NCBI RefSeq assembly: GCF_022539665.2
Contig: NC_081337.1
Location: 10,144,679-10,208,678, forward strand
DNA length: 64,000 bases
Direction: 5' to 3'
DNA from: Daphnia carinata
Taxonomy: Eukaryota > Arthropoda > Branchiopoda > Diplostraca > Daphniidae
The translations under genes were made by a program, and so were the position numbers. This document shows positions 36,228 to 48,700 of this stretch, piece by piece. Position 1 is the first letter of the stretch. Each line of letters starts with the position of its first letter. The notes below the pieces were generated by a model. That model saw only the letters and a list, made by a program, of their open reading frames with translations. It was not told the DNA's origin and did no database searches.

Positions 36228-36748
36228 GTGAGTAGTACACGGCGGCCATCTTGTGATCCCCCCTCCCTCTCTAGCTGTTTCTGGGAATACGTAGGAGATA
36301 GGCGAACCAGCAAGAAAGCTCTGTGCGCTGTAGATACGATACCAGTCCAAGCGTCTCTCTCAGGGGGTCGTAACGTTGTCGTTTCGTGTGTTGAAATTTA
36401 CAAATTTTAGTAAATAAAACTTCGAGGGATTTTATTTTTATTCAAATTGTTAATCTGCCGACAAATTCCAGTGTTTTCCATTTCTATTGATCTACGTCAT
36501 CGCGTTTTGAGGTGTTATATTTTTAGCTTACGAATGATACAAGCCATTATTTACTATTGGAGATTAGTAGACGCCATATTCTATCTTTCGAACGTTGCGG
36601 TTGTTTCCAACATTGTTACGTAGGCTTACTCGAATACCAATTGATCTTATTAGTGTTAGAGGAAAATCGATTCATCTTTTCTCGTTTGTGTACAAAGTGA
36701 TTATTCTAATCAGTGTAAATTATATTGTTTTGCAGTGATGTGGTGACC

Positions 36749-39700
36749 ATGGCCTTGCAAATGTCGCCTGTTGATGCTCATTCTGAAAATCAGCCTCCGT
36801 GTTATTATCAGCCTGCAGTGCTGCTGCCTGAAGCTGCTGCTGGAACGAGCAGTCAAGTTGAGCCCTTTCAGTGCCAACTTTTGGAGTGCTCCTCTGCTGA
36901 ACAAGTGCCTCTTCCCACCGTAAGTCTCGACAAACCACAGTGCTCCTGCTCTTAAAAATTACTTATTCATCCACTTACGGTTTTTAAAGGAACAGAAACC
37001 TGTGCCACCAAATTTAAGGAAATTCGAACAAAGGGTGACTGCTGTACGTAAGGAAGGTGCTGTAGGAGTAATGGATGCCCCACTGCTCGCAGAGAGTGCT
37101 GAAGTGAGGCGTGGTCCAGAGGTTGAGGATTTGAGAGGAGGAGCTGCTTCTGAAATCCTCACCCTGCTGGAAGTTTCCCAATCATCTGTGATAGACAGCT
37201 CCAATGCCGGCTCGCCCTCCGGGGAGGGATCGGCGCACCCAGGCACGCACGAATCCCCCAGCAACCCAACATCTCCCTGTCTGCTCGATGAGGTCGAGGT
37301 ATGTTTACAACCACGGAGTTTGCATTTTGAAAAAAAAAAACTTGTTTTACAGTTTTGCAATCTAATGTATCTGTGACTTGCAGATAGGATCAGCGTCCGC
37401 CAGTTCTTCCTCCAGCAATAGTCTCAACGATGCACAAAAGGATTCGGGCGAGAGGCAAAGCGGGTTGGCTCGGCGACCGTGGAGCTTTAATCAATCGACT
37501 ACGACATTCTCAGGAGAGACGAATCCTCCAAGTGCAACTTACGCCGCCGATTCTGCTGTGTGCCCCTCGTCGACCTCTGCTCACTCCACCCCCGTCGCTT
37601 CTGCTTCTGCCGTCTCTGATGAAGACTATTGTGATAGCAAGGAACCACTGATCATCAAGGGCAGTCGCACTAGTAGTACCTCGGTGACGTTTCTCCAATA
37701 TCCCCCGATCGGACCGGCTTCCAACCGGCATTGGGGCATTCCTCAAGGAGCGGGCTTGCGTGGAGGTGCTGGCGAGACCTCCTTGAACAATGGAGCGGGC
37801 AGCTGGGGTCATCCGCCCGCCACCGGTGGATGGGGAGGCGGCGGAACCAACAACGCGGCGAACCAAGTCCAAGGCCAGTGGGGCGCAGCCTCCTCCGCGG
37901 CCAACCAACGGAGCTCCGCAGCTAGTCAGGGACCATCTGGAGCGCCGCCTCCTGGATCCTCGGGACCGCAACAAGTTTCCAATCAGCAGCAGCTACCGAC
38001 CGGTGCCCAACAACAGCAGCAACCCCAAGGAGCCTGGGATACGTCGAAGAACGTCGTCACTGGCAATGCCGTTCAGCCGTCTGGAAGCTCGCCAAGCCAG
38101 GGTGTATGGGCTGCTCAGGTACGATAACAAAAAACTTGTGCCCATTAGGTTATTTCACGAATTTCGTGATTTAACACTGCCTCTCTCTTTAGGCTGCCAA
38201 AAACGTACCTAATCAACCGACCAATACCAACCCTAATCAAGACATAATGGCTGCCAACCCCTTGAACTTACCTCAAGGTGGGAACGGTGGCGGAGGAGGA
38301 GCTGTGGGCGGCTCTGGTCCAGCCACTCCTAGTTCTGGCAAACCCGATCCACTGGCAAATTATCGAGACGTCATTTACAGTCAGGACGGGTGGGGAGGCA
38401 ACCAGGTGAATCAAGATACGCAATGGGACGTCCCGACGTCACCAGAGCCAAAAGAAATCCCCCTGTGGAAACAGACGGCTAGCAATGGAACAGAAGTCTG
38501 GGAAGTCAATCTGCGCAACGGCGGTCAAGCCCCACCGCCCATCACTCAGACAAAGACACCGTGGGGCAGTCACACTCCTGCCACCAATCTCGGAGGAACT
38601 TGGGGTGAAGACGACGAATCATCGGAACCGTCAAGCATGTGGACGGGTGTTCCGGCAAATAACGGCCCTACTAATTGGGGCGCTAATCCAATGGGAGGTG
38701 CTCTGAACGCCGGGCCAATGGGCCCAACATCGGTCCCAACCGGTGCTTCTGCCATGGGAACCGGAATCGCATCGAGCAACGGCATGTGGGGCGGACAGCA
38801 GCAGAAGAAAGAACCCGAATGGGCCGGGGCTAGCTCTATGCAAGCTGGACCTGGAGGATGGGGAGAAGTGCGTCCTCCCCAGCGCATGGCCATGACCGGC
38901 ATCGGACCAGCTGTTCCTGAGAATATGGGCATGGCACCGGCCGCACCATCGCACTGGCCCGGACCGCAGAACAAGCCTGCGCCACAATGGAGTGGAAACG
39001 TGCCCGCTAAGGAGATGAAACCAACTGGCTGGGATGAGCACTCGCCCCCTGCTCAGAAACGACAAGTACCCTACGACGATGGCACAGCCGTCTGGGGCAA
39101 CCCTTCACAAATTCAACAACCTGGAAACGTCGTCTGCCGCTGGAAGGATATGCCCAATCCCAACGTGGCCGGCCAGCGAGGAATGCAGCAATCGGGCCCG
39201 CCACCCAACCGAATGCCTCCTGGACCTGGAATGAAAACGGATATGTCCTGGGGACAAACTCGGAATGGCTCTTGGGGAGACGGGGGAGTCGGCGACAGTA
39301 ACCAGATGAATAACATGTGGATGGATGACAAACCGGTAGGCAGTGGTGGAGGTGGTGGCTCATGGAACGAGCCTCCCCAAACACCCACTCCATGGGCATC
39401 TGGTCCAAAACCCAAAACACCTACGACTCCAAGTTGGGGTGAGACTGAAGACAACTTGTCGTGGGGCCAGCCTCATAAGCAGATTCCTAAGCCGTTAGCC
39501 AAGGAAATGATTTGGAGCAGTAAACAGTTCCGCATTTTATCCGAAATGGGTTTCAAGAAGGACGACGTGGAAAATGTCCTTCGCAATTGCAACATGGTTA
39601 TGGAAGATGCATTGGAAACGTTGCGCTCTGGCCGTGGTATGTTTGGTGATGACCATGGGTCAGGGGGCTATGACCCAATGGGGCCGCACGGAGGGGCGCC

Positions 39701-42088
39701 TTATCCTCCGAGCGCCCGGTTCAATCCCGGTCAACAGATGCCTTTCGTTCACCCTGGTAATAGCGGTGCACCGCATCACTTATTAAGCAATCCTGCCCCT
39801 AGCATGGGGATGAACCCGAACCCTGCATACAAAATTCTTCAGCCTCAGCAACCGCCACCTATGCCGCCTCAGGTAACAACACGCATTTTTTTACTTCGTA
39901 AATGTTCGATTACTTGTATTTTTTTTTTGTTTTTTTGCTGTGTGTGTTTGTTTTGATTACTATTTTCACTATCAATTGATTTTAAAATGTTTGGCATTCG
40001 TGAAGGTCAATCAATCACAAATGGCCCGTAATATGTCTCGAGTGGACGCGGGCGTGACAACTGGTGCAGGAGCCGGTAGCCAGCCATCGCCGACTCAATT
40101 ACGAATTCTCGTCCAGCAGATCCAGATGGCTGTCCAGGCGGGCCACTTGAATCCGCAAATCCTCAACCAGCCTCTGGCTCCTCAGACGCTCGTGTTACTC
40201 AATCAGCTGCTACAGCAGATTAAAGTACTACAGCAGCTAGGTCAGCAGCACAACATGGCTCTTAGTCGGCCTGGACAGGGACCCATGGGTGGTCCGATGT
40301 TGCAGCTAGTACCTCAAATGAACAAAACGAAGCAGCAGATCGCCAGCTTGCAGCAGCAGATCGCCGCCCAGCAAGCTCTGTACGTCAAGCAACAGGGTCA
40401 GATGATGAATCAACAGCCACCTGGAGCTCCGCCGAGCCAGCCGTCCGACCTCTTCAAGGTGGACTCGGTCCACGGCATTCAATCCAACTTGGACAGGATG
40501 AGTCTACAGGATTCCGGACAATCGCGGCTCTCTCAATGGAAGTACCCGCCACTCGACAAGGATCTTTCCGATCTCGGACTGCCCGAATTCAGCCGAGCTC
40601 CAGGCAGCAGTGGTGGTACGCCCGGTTCTATTCCCAGCAATGCGAAACCGCCTCTGAGCAGTAGTCTTTCTTCTCCCAATATGAATCCAGTTCTCGGCCA
40701 AGACGGCGGTGCTTGGTCCACGATTTCGCGCTCTCAATCCGAGACTGGTTGGCCCGACACGAACCACGATTTGTCTACTCCTGGATCTGTCGGAGGCAAC
40801 GATGCAAAGGATAGCTGGAGCAATGCCACTGGATCCTCCTCTTATTCGGGCTCCATATCGGACCTCGTTCCCGAATTTGAGCCGGGTAAACCTTGGAAAG
40901 GACCACAGATCAAAACGGCAGATGACGATCCAACTCTCACTCCTGGAACTTTTGCCATGTCTGGCCTGAACGAGGCAGACGTTTACTCAAACAACGCATC
41001 AAAGGGAGGCCAGAGCTCAACTAAAGCTTCACCTCCTCCTGCGGGCGCTGGCGGAACAAGCGCTTCTGGTGAATCGGGCTTCCCGACACTGGGTCTCTCT
41101 AATTCCACCTGGTCTTTCAATCCGTCTTCAGCGTCGTCGAGTTCCGTACCGTCCACGTCGACTCCTTACAGCTCTGCCAAGATTGGACCCAAATCGACTT
41201 GGTCCGATGCCCCGCCGCCATCTGCTGATCCGTGGAGCGCACCTAACAAGCCCCGTGGCCCTCCGCCAGGCATTACCACTGCAGCAGGCACTGGTCCAAA
41301 GACGGCCGGGCGCGATTGGAGTGCAGGCGGCAGCCGCTCACCGTGGCCAGGATCTAACGCTACTGGGGCTGGAGGCACCTGGGCCGGTTCTCTCAATGGT
41401 TCTTCTTCGTGGCTCGTACTACGTAACTTGACTCCCCAAATTGACGGCTCGACGCTCAAAACATTGTGCGTCCAGCACGGTCCACTTCACAACTTCCATC
41501 TCTACCTCAACCATGGAGTTGCTTTGATTCGATATTCGACCGGCGAAGAAGCTGCCAAGGTAACGTAACTAAACAGCAACAATAATGTAACGTATTCCCA
41601 AGTGAAAATGAATAGCTAACGGGATTTCTAATTTTCGCTGAAAACAGGCCCAAAGTGCTTTGAACAATTGTGTGCTCGGCAACACGACCATTTATGCAGA
41701 TCTAGCCAACGAATCTGATGTCCAGGGCTGGCTGCAGCAACTTGGCATGCCTGCCCAACAGCAACAACAACAACAGCAGCAGCAGCAGCAGGTTGCCGCC
41801 TCCAGTGGATGGGGCATCCGGGGATCTACTCCCGGCTCTGGCTCTAATAGCGGAAGCGGTAACGGAGGTGGAGTCGGAAGCAATGCCGCCAAGGGAAGTG
41901 CCAATGCCGGAGACAATTGGGGAGCTGGCGCCGGTGGTGGTCCCAGTTCCAGCCCATGGTCAACGGGTCCCAATTCAGTCTGGTCTACTCCGGCCTTGGA
42001 TGGTGGTTTGAGAACCACGCCGTCGTCGCTGAACGCATCGCTCAACTCGTTCCTGCCCGGTGATCTGCTGGGCAACGAGTCCATGTAA
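36749..42088 (+). CDS. gawky: GW182 / TNRC6 family protein (gawky), miRNA silencing
   Basis: This is the Argonaute partner that recruits CCR4-NOT and PABP to miRNA targets in P-bodies. Six exons: 36749-36919, 36990-37298, 37384-38118, 38193-39872, 40006-41559 and 41648-42088, giving 1629 residues. Many Gly-Trp/Trp-Gly repeats lie between residues about 310 and 840. A UBA domain follows (about 845-885; QFRILSEMGFKKDDVENVL). Then come a Gln-rich region (about 995-1105), the silencing-domain segment PEFEPGKPWKGPQ (about 1254) and an RRM-like domain (about 1432-1511; SSWLVLRNLTPQIDGSTL). A polyglutamine tract (about 1520-1532) and a Trp-containing tail end the protein. The order UBA, Q-rich, RRM is that of insect GW182. 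The start is the first ATG after a 3' splice site at 36734, in strong context (gaccATGG). Confidence 0.96.
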
Positions 42089-42568
42089 AAACAGCGAAGA
42101 CTACCACTCAACACGACTCAAAAAAAAAAAAAGAAAGGGAAAACAAAAACTGAATCGACAAATTACGTGTCAATATGAGAATAGAGAGAGAAGAGAAATA
42201 CCAAGGTAATGTTCAATTCGTCAAAATATTTTCACAGCTGAGAGCAATCAACCAACTAATTTGTATGCCGGACGTAATATAGTGTTATTCCACCCTCCCG
42301 CTCCCCTCGTATTCACGGTGACGGAAAAAAGTTGTCACTCATTCAAATTTATATTACTCTTATATTATGGCCTAATGCCGCTGCTGTTGCTGCTGCACTG
42401 ATGCGTAGTGTGAACCGTCCTCTCCATCTTCCCCCAAAACACCAATGAGGCCATTAAGCATTTACAAAGAAGCAAAGTAGTAGTATATTCAAATATTCTT
42501 ATGTTTCTTTTTTTCACCTGACTCCCCTCCATTTTTTTTTTTGCATCCCGTGTTATGATCGCTTGCGC

Positions 42569-42589
42569 CACACACACACACACACACAC
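42569..42589 (+). repeat. (CA)10 microsatellite
   Basis: Twenty-one bases of alternating CA about 480 nt after the gawky stop. It is complementary to the (TG)11 tract at 42697-42718. Confidence 0.9.
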
Positions 42590-42696
42590 TACTCCATTCA
42601 GTTTAGTCGAAGTTCGTTTTCCTATGTAAGACTTTGGTTGTTTGTTTTTTCTTGGTCAGAATAAGTCCTCGTGTTGTGTCTCGTAATATTTTGTTT

Positions 42697-42718
42697 TGTG
42701 TGTGTGTGTGTGTGTGTG
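42697..42718 (+). repeat. (TG)11 microsatellite
   Basis: Alternating TG, 107 nt downstream of the (CA)10 tract and able to pair with it in a transcript. Confidence 0.9.
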
Positions 42719-45700
42719 GGAGTGGTTATCTTATCTGTTTTTGCGTGCCAGTTATCTCTTCTTTCCCTCTGTCGCTCTTTTGCCACTACCGAGGTGTTCT
42801 CGCTCCACTTCCAAGTCCCCACTTTTCAAAAGCTTAAAAAAAAAAGGAAGTAACCAGAGTCTCGCCAGAGGCCGTCATGGAACAATCATACCAGAAACAA
42901 AAATTACCCGAAAAAAAAGAGAAAAAGGGAAGATGACGGATGCATTTTTTTTTCTTTTTCAAAGTGCTCTCTTCTTCCTCTGCAATTTGTTTGTTCTCTC
43001 CTCTACATCCACCTCAAGAACTATATTAATTCTAGTGTCACCCATGCCCTCTCCCCAGCAATTTTAAAATTTTTATTTTTCTTTATTTTCATTCCCGTTT
43101 TTTCCCCCCTCTTCTCGTGACTCAATCATCAGCCGAAAAGCTAGAATAATTCCCTCACGGAAATAGCGAAACGAGAATACCTGTGCGAGTTTTCTAGTGG
43201 GAGATTTATCTGTGTTGAGTGTTGCAATTTGAAATGGTTAGAAAAGCCGCGTGGATACCAAGTCGGGACATTTCTCTCCCCCAGCCCCAACGCCCCTCCC
43301 CCCAAAATCCTTTGCTGTTCTGTGTTAGACTGTGATCTCAAAAAGTCGTGACCACTCGAGGCTTTACATCCATGGAGAATTTCACTGCTCCTTCCTCCCT
43401 CCCTATCTTTAGCAATGAAGAGAGTAAAAAGACAATTAATAGGAATAATGAACGCTCTCGTTTGATATTTCGGGTCGCCCATGATCCGAACCCATTTCAA
43501 AATCTGGTGACTTAATCCCCTCCTATATTTCTATCATTTATTTTTTTTTTAAATCTTTTTCTTGCTTCTGTCAACGGGCCAACTTAAGTCTAGTGGTCAC
43601 AAACTTTACTTTTGCGGGCTTGAGTGCTGCCGTTATCATCCTACCCCGCTCGAGCGTCAATGAGAGGTGCTAAACTCCCTCCGTTCCTTTATCCCCCCCC
43701 CCCTGTCCAAGTTTTGCATCTAGCTCCTTCAGCCCTCCCCCCTCTCCGCATTTCTCCTACGTCTAAAACATTGATAGCTTTCTCGAGCATAAGAAAGAAA
43801 GTTGTGTACGTTTCTTGATTTCTTAAGAAAAAATTCTCTCGCCATCATTTGACCTGATCGTCGACAGTCGTACATTTTTTTTTTGTTGTTGTTAACTTGC
43901 CTTGCTAATTTTGTTTGTGGAAGCTTAAAGAGAAAAAAAAAACCATTACGAAAAGATGTGCTTCTTTCTTCCAGCCCATTTGTTTGTCCTGAGAGAAGCA
44001 CATTCACACAATAACTGTGAAAAGAAACATCACAACACAGTCGTATCAAGTCTTGTCATATAGTACGCCGCGACCTCAGCACCAGTGGCTCACCCCTCCC
44101 TTATTTTCCCCTTCTGAATTCCTTTCCGCTCTTATGCAAATGTGTCGTGTTTCTATTTCCGTACGACCCAAGTGAGTACGCGCCTCTGCATTCTCCAAGC
44201 CTCCCCGTTTTTGTTTATTTTGTTTTTCAAATGACTTGGTCGTCGGTCAGTATTGTTCGGATTCATTCAAGTGCCACAGTTTCGTACGATATGGGATGTG
44301 TTAGTTTTTGCAGGATAGGAGAAACAACAAAACGTTTCAGTTTCAACGGGAAAATGGGGGAGACGGGGGAGGGTATTAGTCGGTTCTAATGCTTTACTAC
44401 TTGATAATTACCGCATATTGTAAACGCGTATCTTCTTACACTTTAGAAATGACGAAATGCGATCTTCGTCTTGTGTCTTGACAGGTGTTTTTGAATGTAG
44501 AGTTTTTTTTTTGTCTTTCGTTTCTTCCTTTGATTCTCTCCCCACCTTATCCTACCCGCCACATGTTTTGTCCTATGTGTTCCGGAGGAAAATGTGCAAT
44601 GCCCTGCAATGACCTTGCACTGTGCGGAACAGCAAATGAAGTTACATATTGTTTTTCTTTTTTTTTCCTTTGAGTGTGCGATCATAGGCCATTTGTCATT
44701 CGTTTTCTCTTATTCTCTCCCCCCCCCCCCGTCCCTCCTGTTTCCTTTTTGTGAGCGATGCATTCAGGCAATTGTCATGTCGTTACTTCGTTCAAAAGAC
44801 TTCTTTTTTTTTGTGTTTCTATTAGCCATATCACTCACTTGCAATGAGGGCAGAAGGATGAGGATATGGGGTGGGCTGGTTGTGTTTTCAATGTCTTACA
44901 TTTGAGGGCAGGTTTCTTGTATTGTTTTTGAAAGTGTTGGAGGGAAAGGAGATGCATGGTATCCTTCCCAGTCTCTCATGCGCTACATTTTGGCAGTCAG
45001 TCGCCTGGGCGAAGAATTTGAATAAGTAAAATGGGAAAAAGTAACGTAGCTTGTTTCTTTTGTGTGACCAAAATGCGCTTCTTCGTTTTTCTTTTGTCGC
45101 CCTCGATAAAAAGAGGAAAAATTCTAAAAATGCCGTGTTTGTCGTCTTTTTTTTTTTACACTTCCTTGTGCGTGTGTGCGTGCGTGTGGCCTCGTGGCCA
45201 TTTTTTGTCAGTTGCGTCCTGAAAATCCATTATCTGTTGTGTGCGTAGTAGCAAAGCAAAATGAAAAAAAAAAAGAAAAAAAAAAGGAAAGTTCCGAGGA
45301 TTCTTCCCTTCCCCCTCCCCACCAGATCAGTTTGTCATTCACACACCCTCCCCTCAAGAAATTGGAGTTTTAAAAAAAAGGTGATAATTCGTCCAGTGAA
45401 GAAAAAAGCCTTCCCTCTCATCCCTGGTGTTTGCTATTATTATACATAATTTTTTTTTTTTGTATTATTTTCGTGGTTAATTTCTTTTCTTTCGGGACTC
45501 GCCTGCTATATATAACCGCATCAGATTTTGACAAGTCACCTGATAATTCCAGTAGTAATTCTTGTATGGCTCCTATTCGCCTCTATTAAATCTCCCATGT
45601 TTTTTTTTTGCGTGCCGTTCAGATTTTTGTACATTTTTTTTTTTTTTTTTTTTGGTTTCTTTATTCATTTTTTTTATGGCATCCTTTAGGAGAGCAAACT

Positions 45701-48700
45701 CCTTGAAATCGGGTGAATGGGGGAGTCTGTCCAATCGATTCTCGTGCTTGATTTTTAAAAATAAATATTCAAAGTGTCTAATAGCTGAAGAAGAAAAAAA
45801 AAGAAACATTTCCACGAATCGATACGCCGCTTCTCCCGCGCCCTTACTTTCAAAATTAAACAAAAAAAAAACAGTAAGACTTAGCAGATTGCACGCACAC
45901 GGGTTCGTCAGTTCCGAAACAAAAATTAGCATTGAACGCGTCAGACAAACATTGTGTAGCCAAAAAGTGCCTTCCTCGACTCATTCAGACGGTCTCAAAA
46001 ATTCTATCGTTCCCATCTCGCCTGCCTCCACCCGCTCTCCAAAAAAAGAGACTTTGGATGATGAGAAGAAAAACAACCAACAACAAAAAAATCATCTTTC
46101 ATCGCAAAACAAAAGCAACCACGTATTGCCTGGCTTATATCAGTCAACTGTAGCTATTCAAGATCTTCGACAGCGAAAAAAGAAAGTAGTTGAAACAAAA
46201 AATCAGACGTGTGTTAAATGACTCGACACCTCCAAAAATTCATTTGTGATTTTCATTCTCTCTCCGTCTCGCTTTTCTCTGTCTATCAACAAAAATCGTA
46301 TCAGCTCCAAACTCTTATCTCCGTCTGCATCTCTCCTAAATAGAGACGAACACGGCCAGACCAATGCCCGTGTTTATCACGACACATATTTAGTAGATCT
46401 CTGCGCACCAGTTCGATTGACGTTTTTCTTTTCCTTTTTTTTTATCTTTTTCAAATTTGGCTTCATTGATTCTCTTAGATTTAAAGCTGATCAGCAGAAT
46501 TCACTTAGTATCCATTGGGCAGCTTTTCATTTTTCCCCTCCATTCTCCCCATCCTGCTCCCTCTATTTTGGTTTGGACTTGAAGAGAAAATTAGAGATTT
46601 TTTTTTCTTTCCTAGTAATAGTAATTATTTTTTTTTCAACGTCCCTCCCTTGCTTGTGTTGTAATAGCAATCTTTTTTTTTGTTTTTTTTCTCCGTCTAT
46701 TCATAAGAATAAATGACCTTGATGAGACCTTTGATTGAGGTGCCCCCAGTGCCTTTTTATGTTGGCTGATGTCCACGAAGAAAACAAAAAGGGAAATTGC
46801 GTCGATGGCGGAACGGCCCAGACCTTTTCATTTTTTTTTTCAAATTCGATCCCTTGCCAACGACACGTGCGCGTGTTCCGCACGTTGTTCGACGCGCACA
46901 CAAAAAACATTACTGCATAAGCTTCGTAGAGAAAGACGAAACAATGCCAATAGGACGAACTGGCTTTCCCAGAAAAAGAGAAAAAACGAACATACCAAAC
47001 TAAAAAAATGAGTCAAAAACATCCTTACTCCCGACCTTCTCAATCCACATCACGAGCCGTGCCAGTCGGAAAACAATTGGTCGGCTCTCTACAACGTTGG
47101 ATCTCGATGCAAATAGAATGATTTTGATGCAGGCAAATGACTCGTCACTTTATCCATTTGATTCGAAACAAACAAAAAAAAAAGAAGTCTGATTTAATGT
47201 TTTAAAAAGAATTCCAATTATTATTTTGATATGGAAAACGAAAACAACAAATACTGCCATGCAAAAAACATCATTTTCAAACATATTATTATCATAAAAT
47301 TTTTCTTTTCTGGAGGCAGCTTCGTTTGTCCTACATAGTCCCCGCATTATCACTCTACCTGTCTGATCGTCAGTTGATTTTGTTTCTTTTTATTTGTTTT
47401 GGGATTTGCGTTCGTACCTCTGATAATGAGGTTGTGATTTGAAAATGTAACCAATTCAAAAAGGTGAACTTTACAGATTAGATAGGGAGGGAGTCATTTG
47501 GCGTGACTGGCCAAGAAAGAAAGAAGATACAAACGGTTTGAATTCTCGCGATCTGGCCGTCGCTCACCGTCAATGATCAGCTCTTCCTGCATGCCAAAAA
47601 ATTCGTGACTGATGAAATTTATTGAATCCGCCTCCTTCTCGATTTTCTTTTCTTAAATCCGCAAAAGATCTGGCCTATTTTTTCCCCCTTTCTTTTGGTC
47701 ATTTTGAACTTTTTTTTTTTTAATTTTCAAAACAGGAAAGAAATTAGCTATGATAGAAAAATGCCTAGTCACGATGACTAAAACATTGGCCAAAATAATC
47801 GTAAAGTAAATCAATTTTTAAAAAAAGCAAACATTTCGGGGATTCAATGGGAAATCGTTCGCTCCCGCTTCTTCTGCTTGAAGACAACTCAATTTTTGAC
47901 ATATCGTCCTAAAACCAAATTATCGTCCACGCGATCCAATCATTCAAACAAAAAGAGAGAAACAATTAGAAACAAACTAAAGAAGGGATGGACACCTTGA
48001 TCGATCGCTGAAGAATCAAAGGAGCGGACTATTCAAATACTTTCCATAGACCAGGCTATAAATGTTTTGAAGTGATTTTGCATTGGTGATGATCAATCCT
48101 CATCAGATCTATGCGTTCCTTCCGGCTTCCTGTCGTATGTGTAAGAAATCGAAGAAAGAAAAATACCAAAGGTTGTTTTTTTTTTGTTTTTTTTTTGTAA
48201 AACGTTTTGTCATACTGGATCGCGGAAAGAGATCTTCTTTCGAGCCTTTTCTGCCTTTCTCTTAGAGAACGATTTTTCAATTTGATTTTACCTTTTCCTT
48301 TCGTTTTTATGGATGAATTTTCATGAAAAAAATGCCGAAACATTTGAAAAGGGAAAACAAAACACTTTGAAATCCGTGGAATTTTATTTTCTGCTCTCGA
48401 TCGCACACGAGTACCACGTTCTCTGTTGCCCACTTCCGAATCGGATTACCGGTAGTGATTTCATTTTTTAAAAAGGGAGACAACAAAAAAAAAAAAAAAA
48501 AAGGATTTAATAAAATTTGTTTTTGCTTTTGAAAGAATAGCAACACACGCGAAAGAAAGAAAAAATATTCCCGATCGATCGGACATCCCGTACTTGATGC
48601 TATACGCCACTCTGTCACGTGTCTTTGTCTTGTCCATGTACTGGTACTCTGTAGCCTCTACTCTTTTTATTTTATTTTATTTTTTGTCTAAGAATAAGGA

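Noticed and set aside
36710-42114. Long antisense and alternative-frame open frames over gawky, including a poly-Cys frame opposite the CAG repeat
   Set aside because: They are shadows of GC-rich, repetitive coding sequence. They lack splice continuity and domains.
45562-46221. 219-codon + strand open frame in the gawky 3' region
   Set aside because: Low-complexity Phe/Lys/Ser composition from T and A runs, with no domain, no signal peptide of quality and no splice context.
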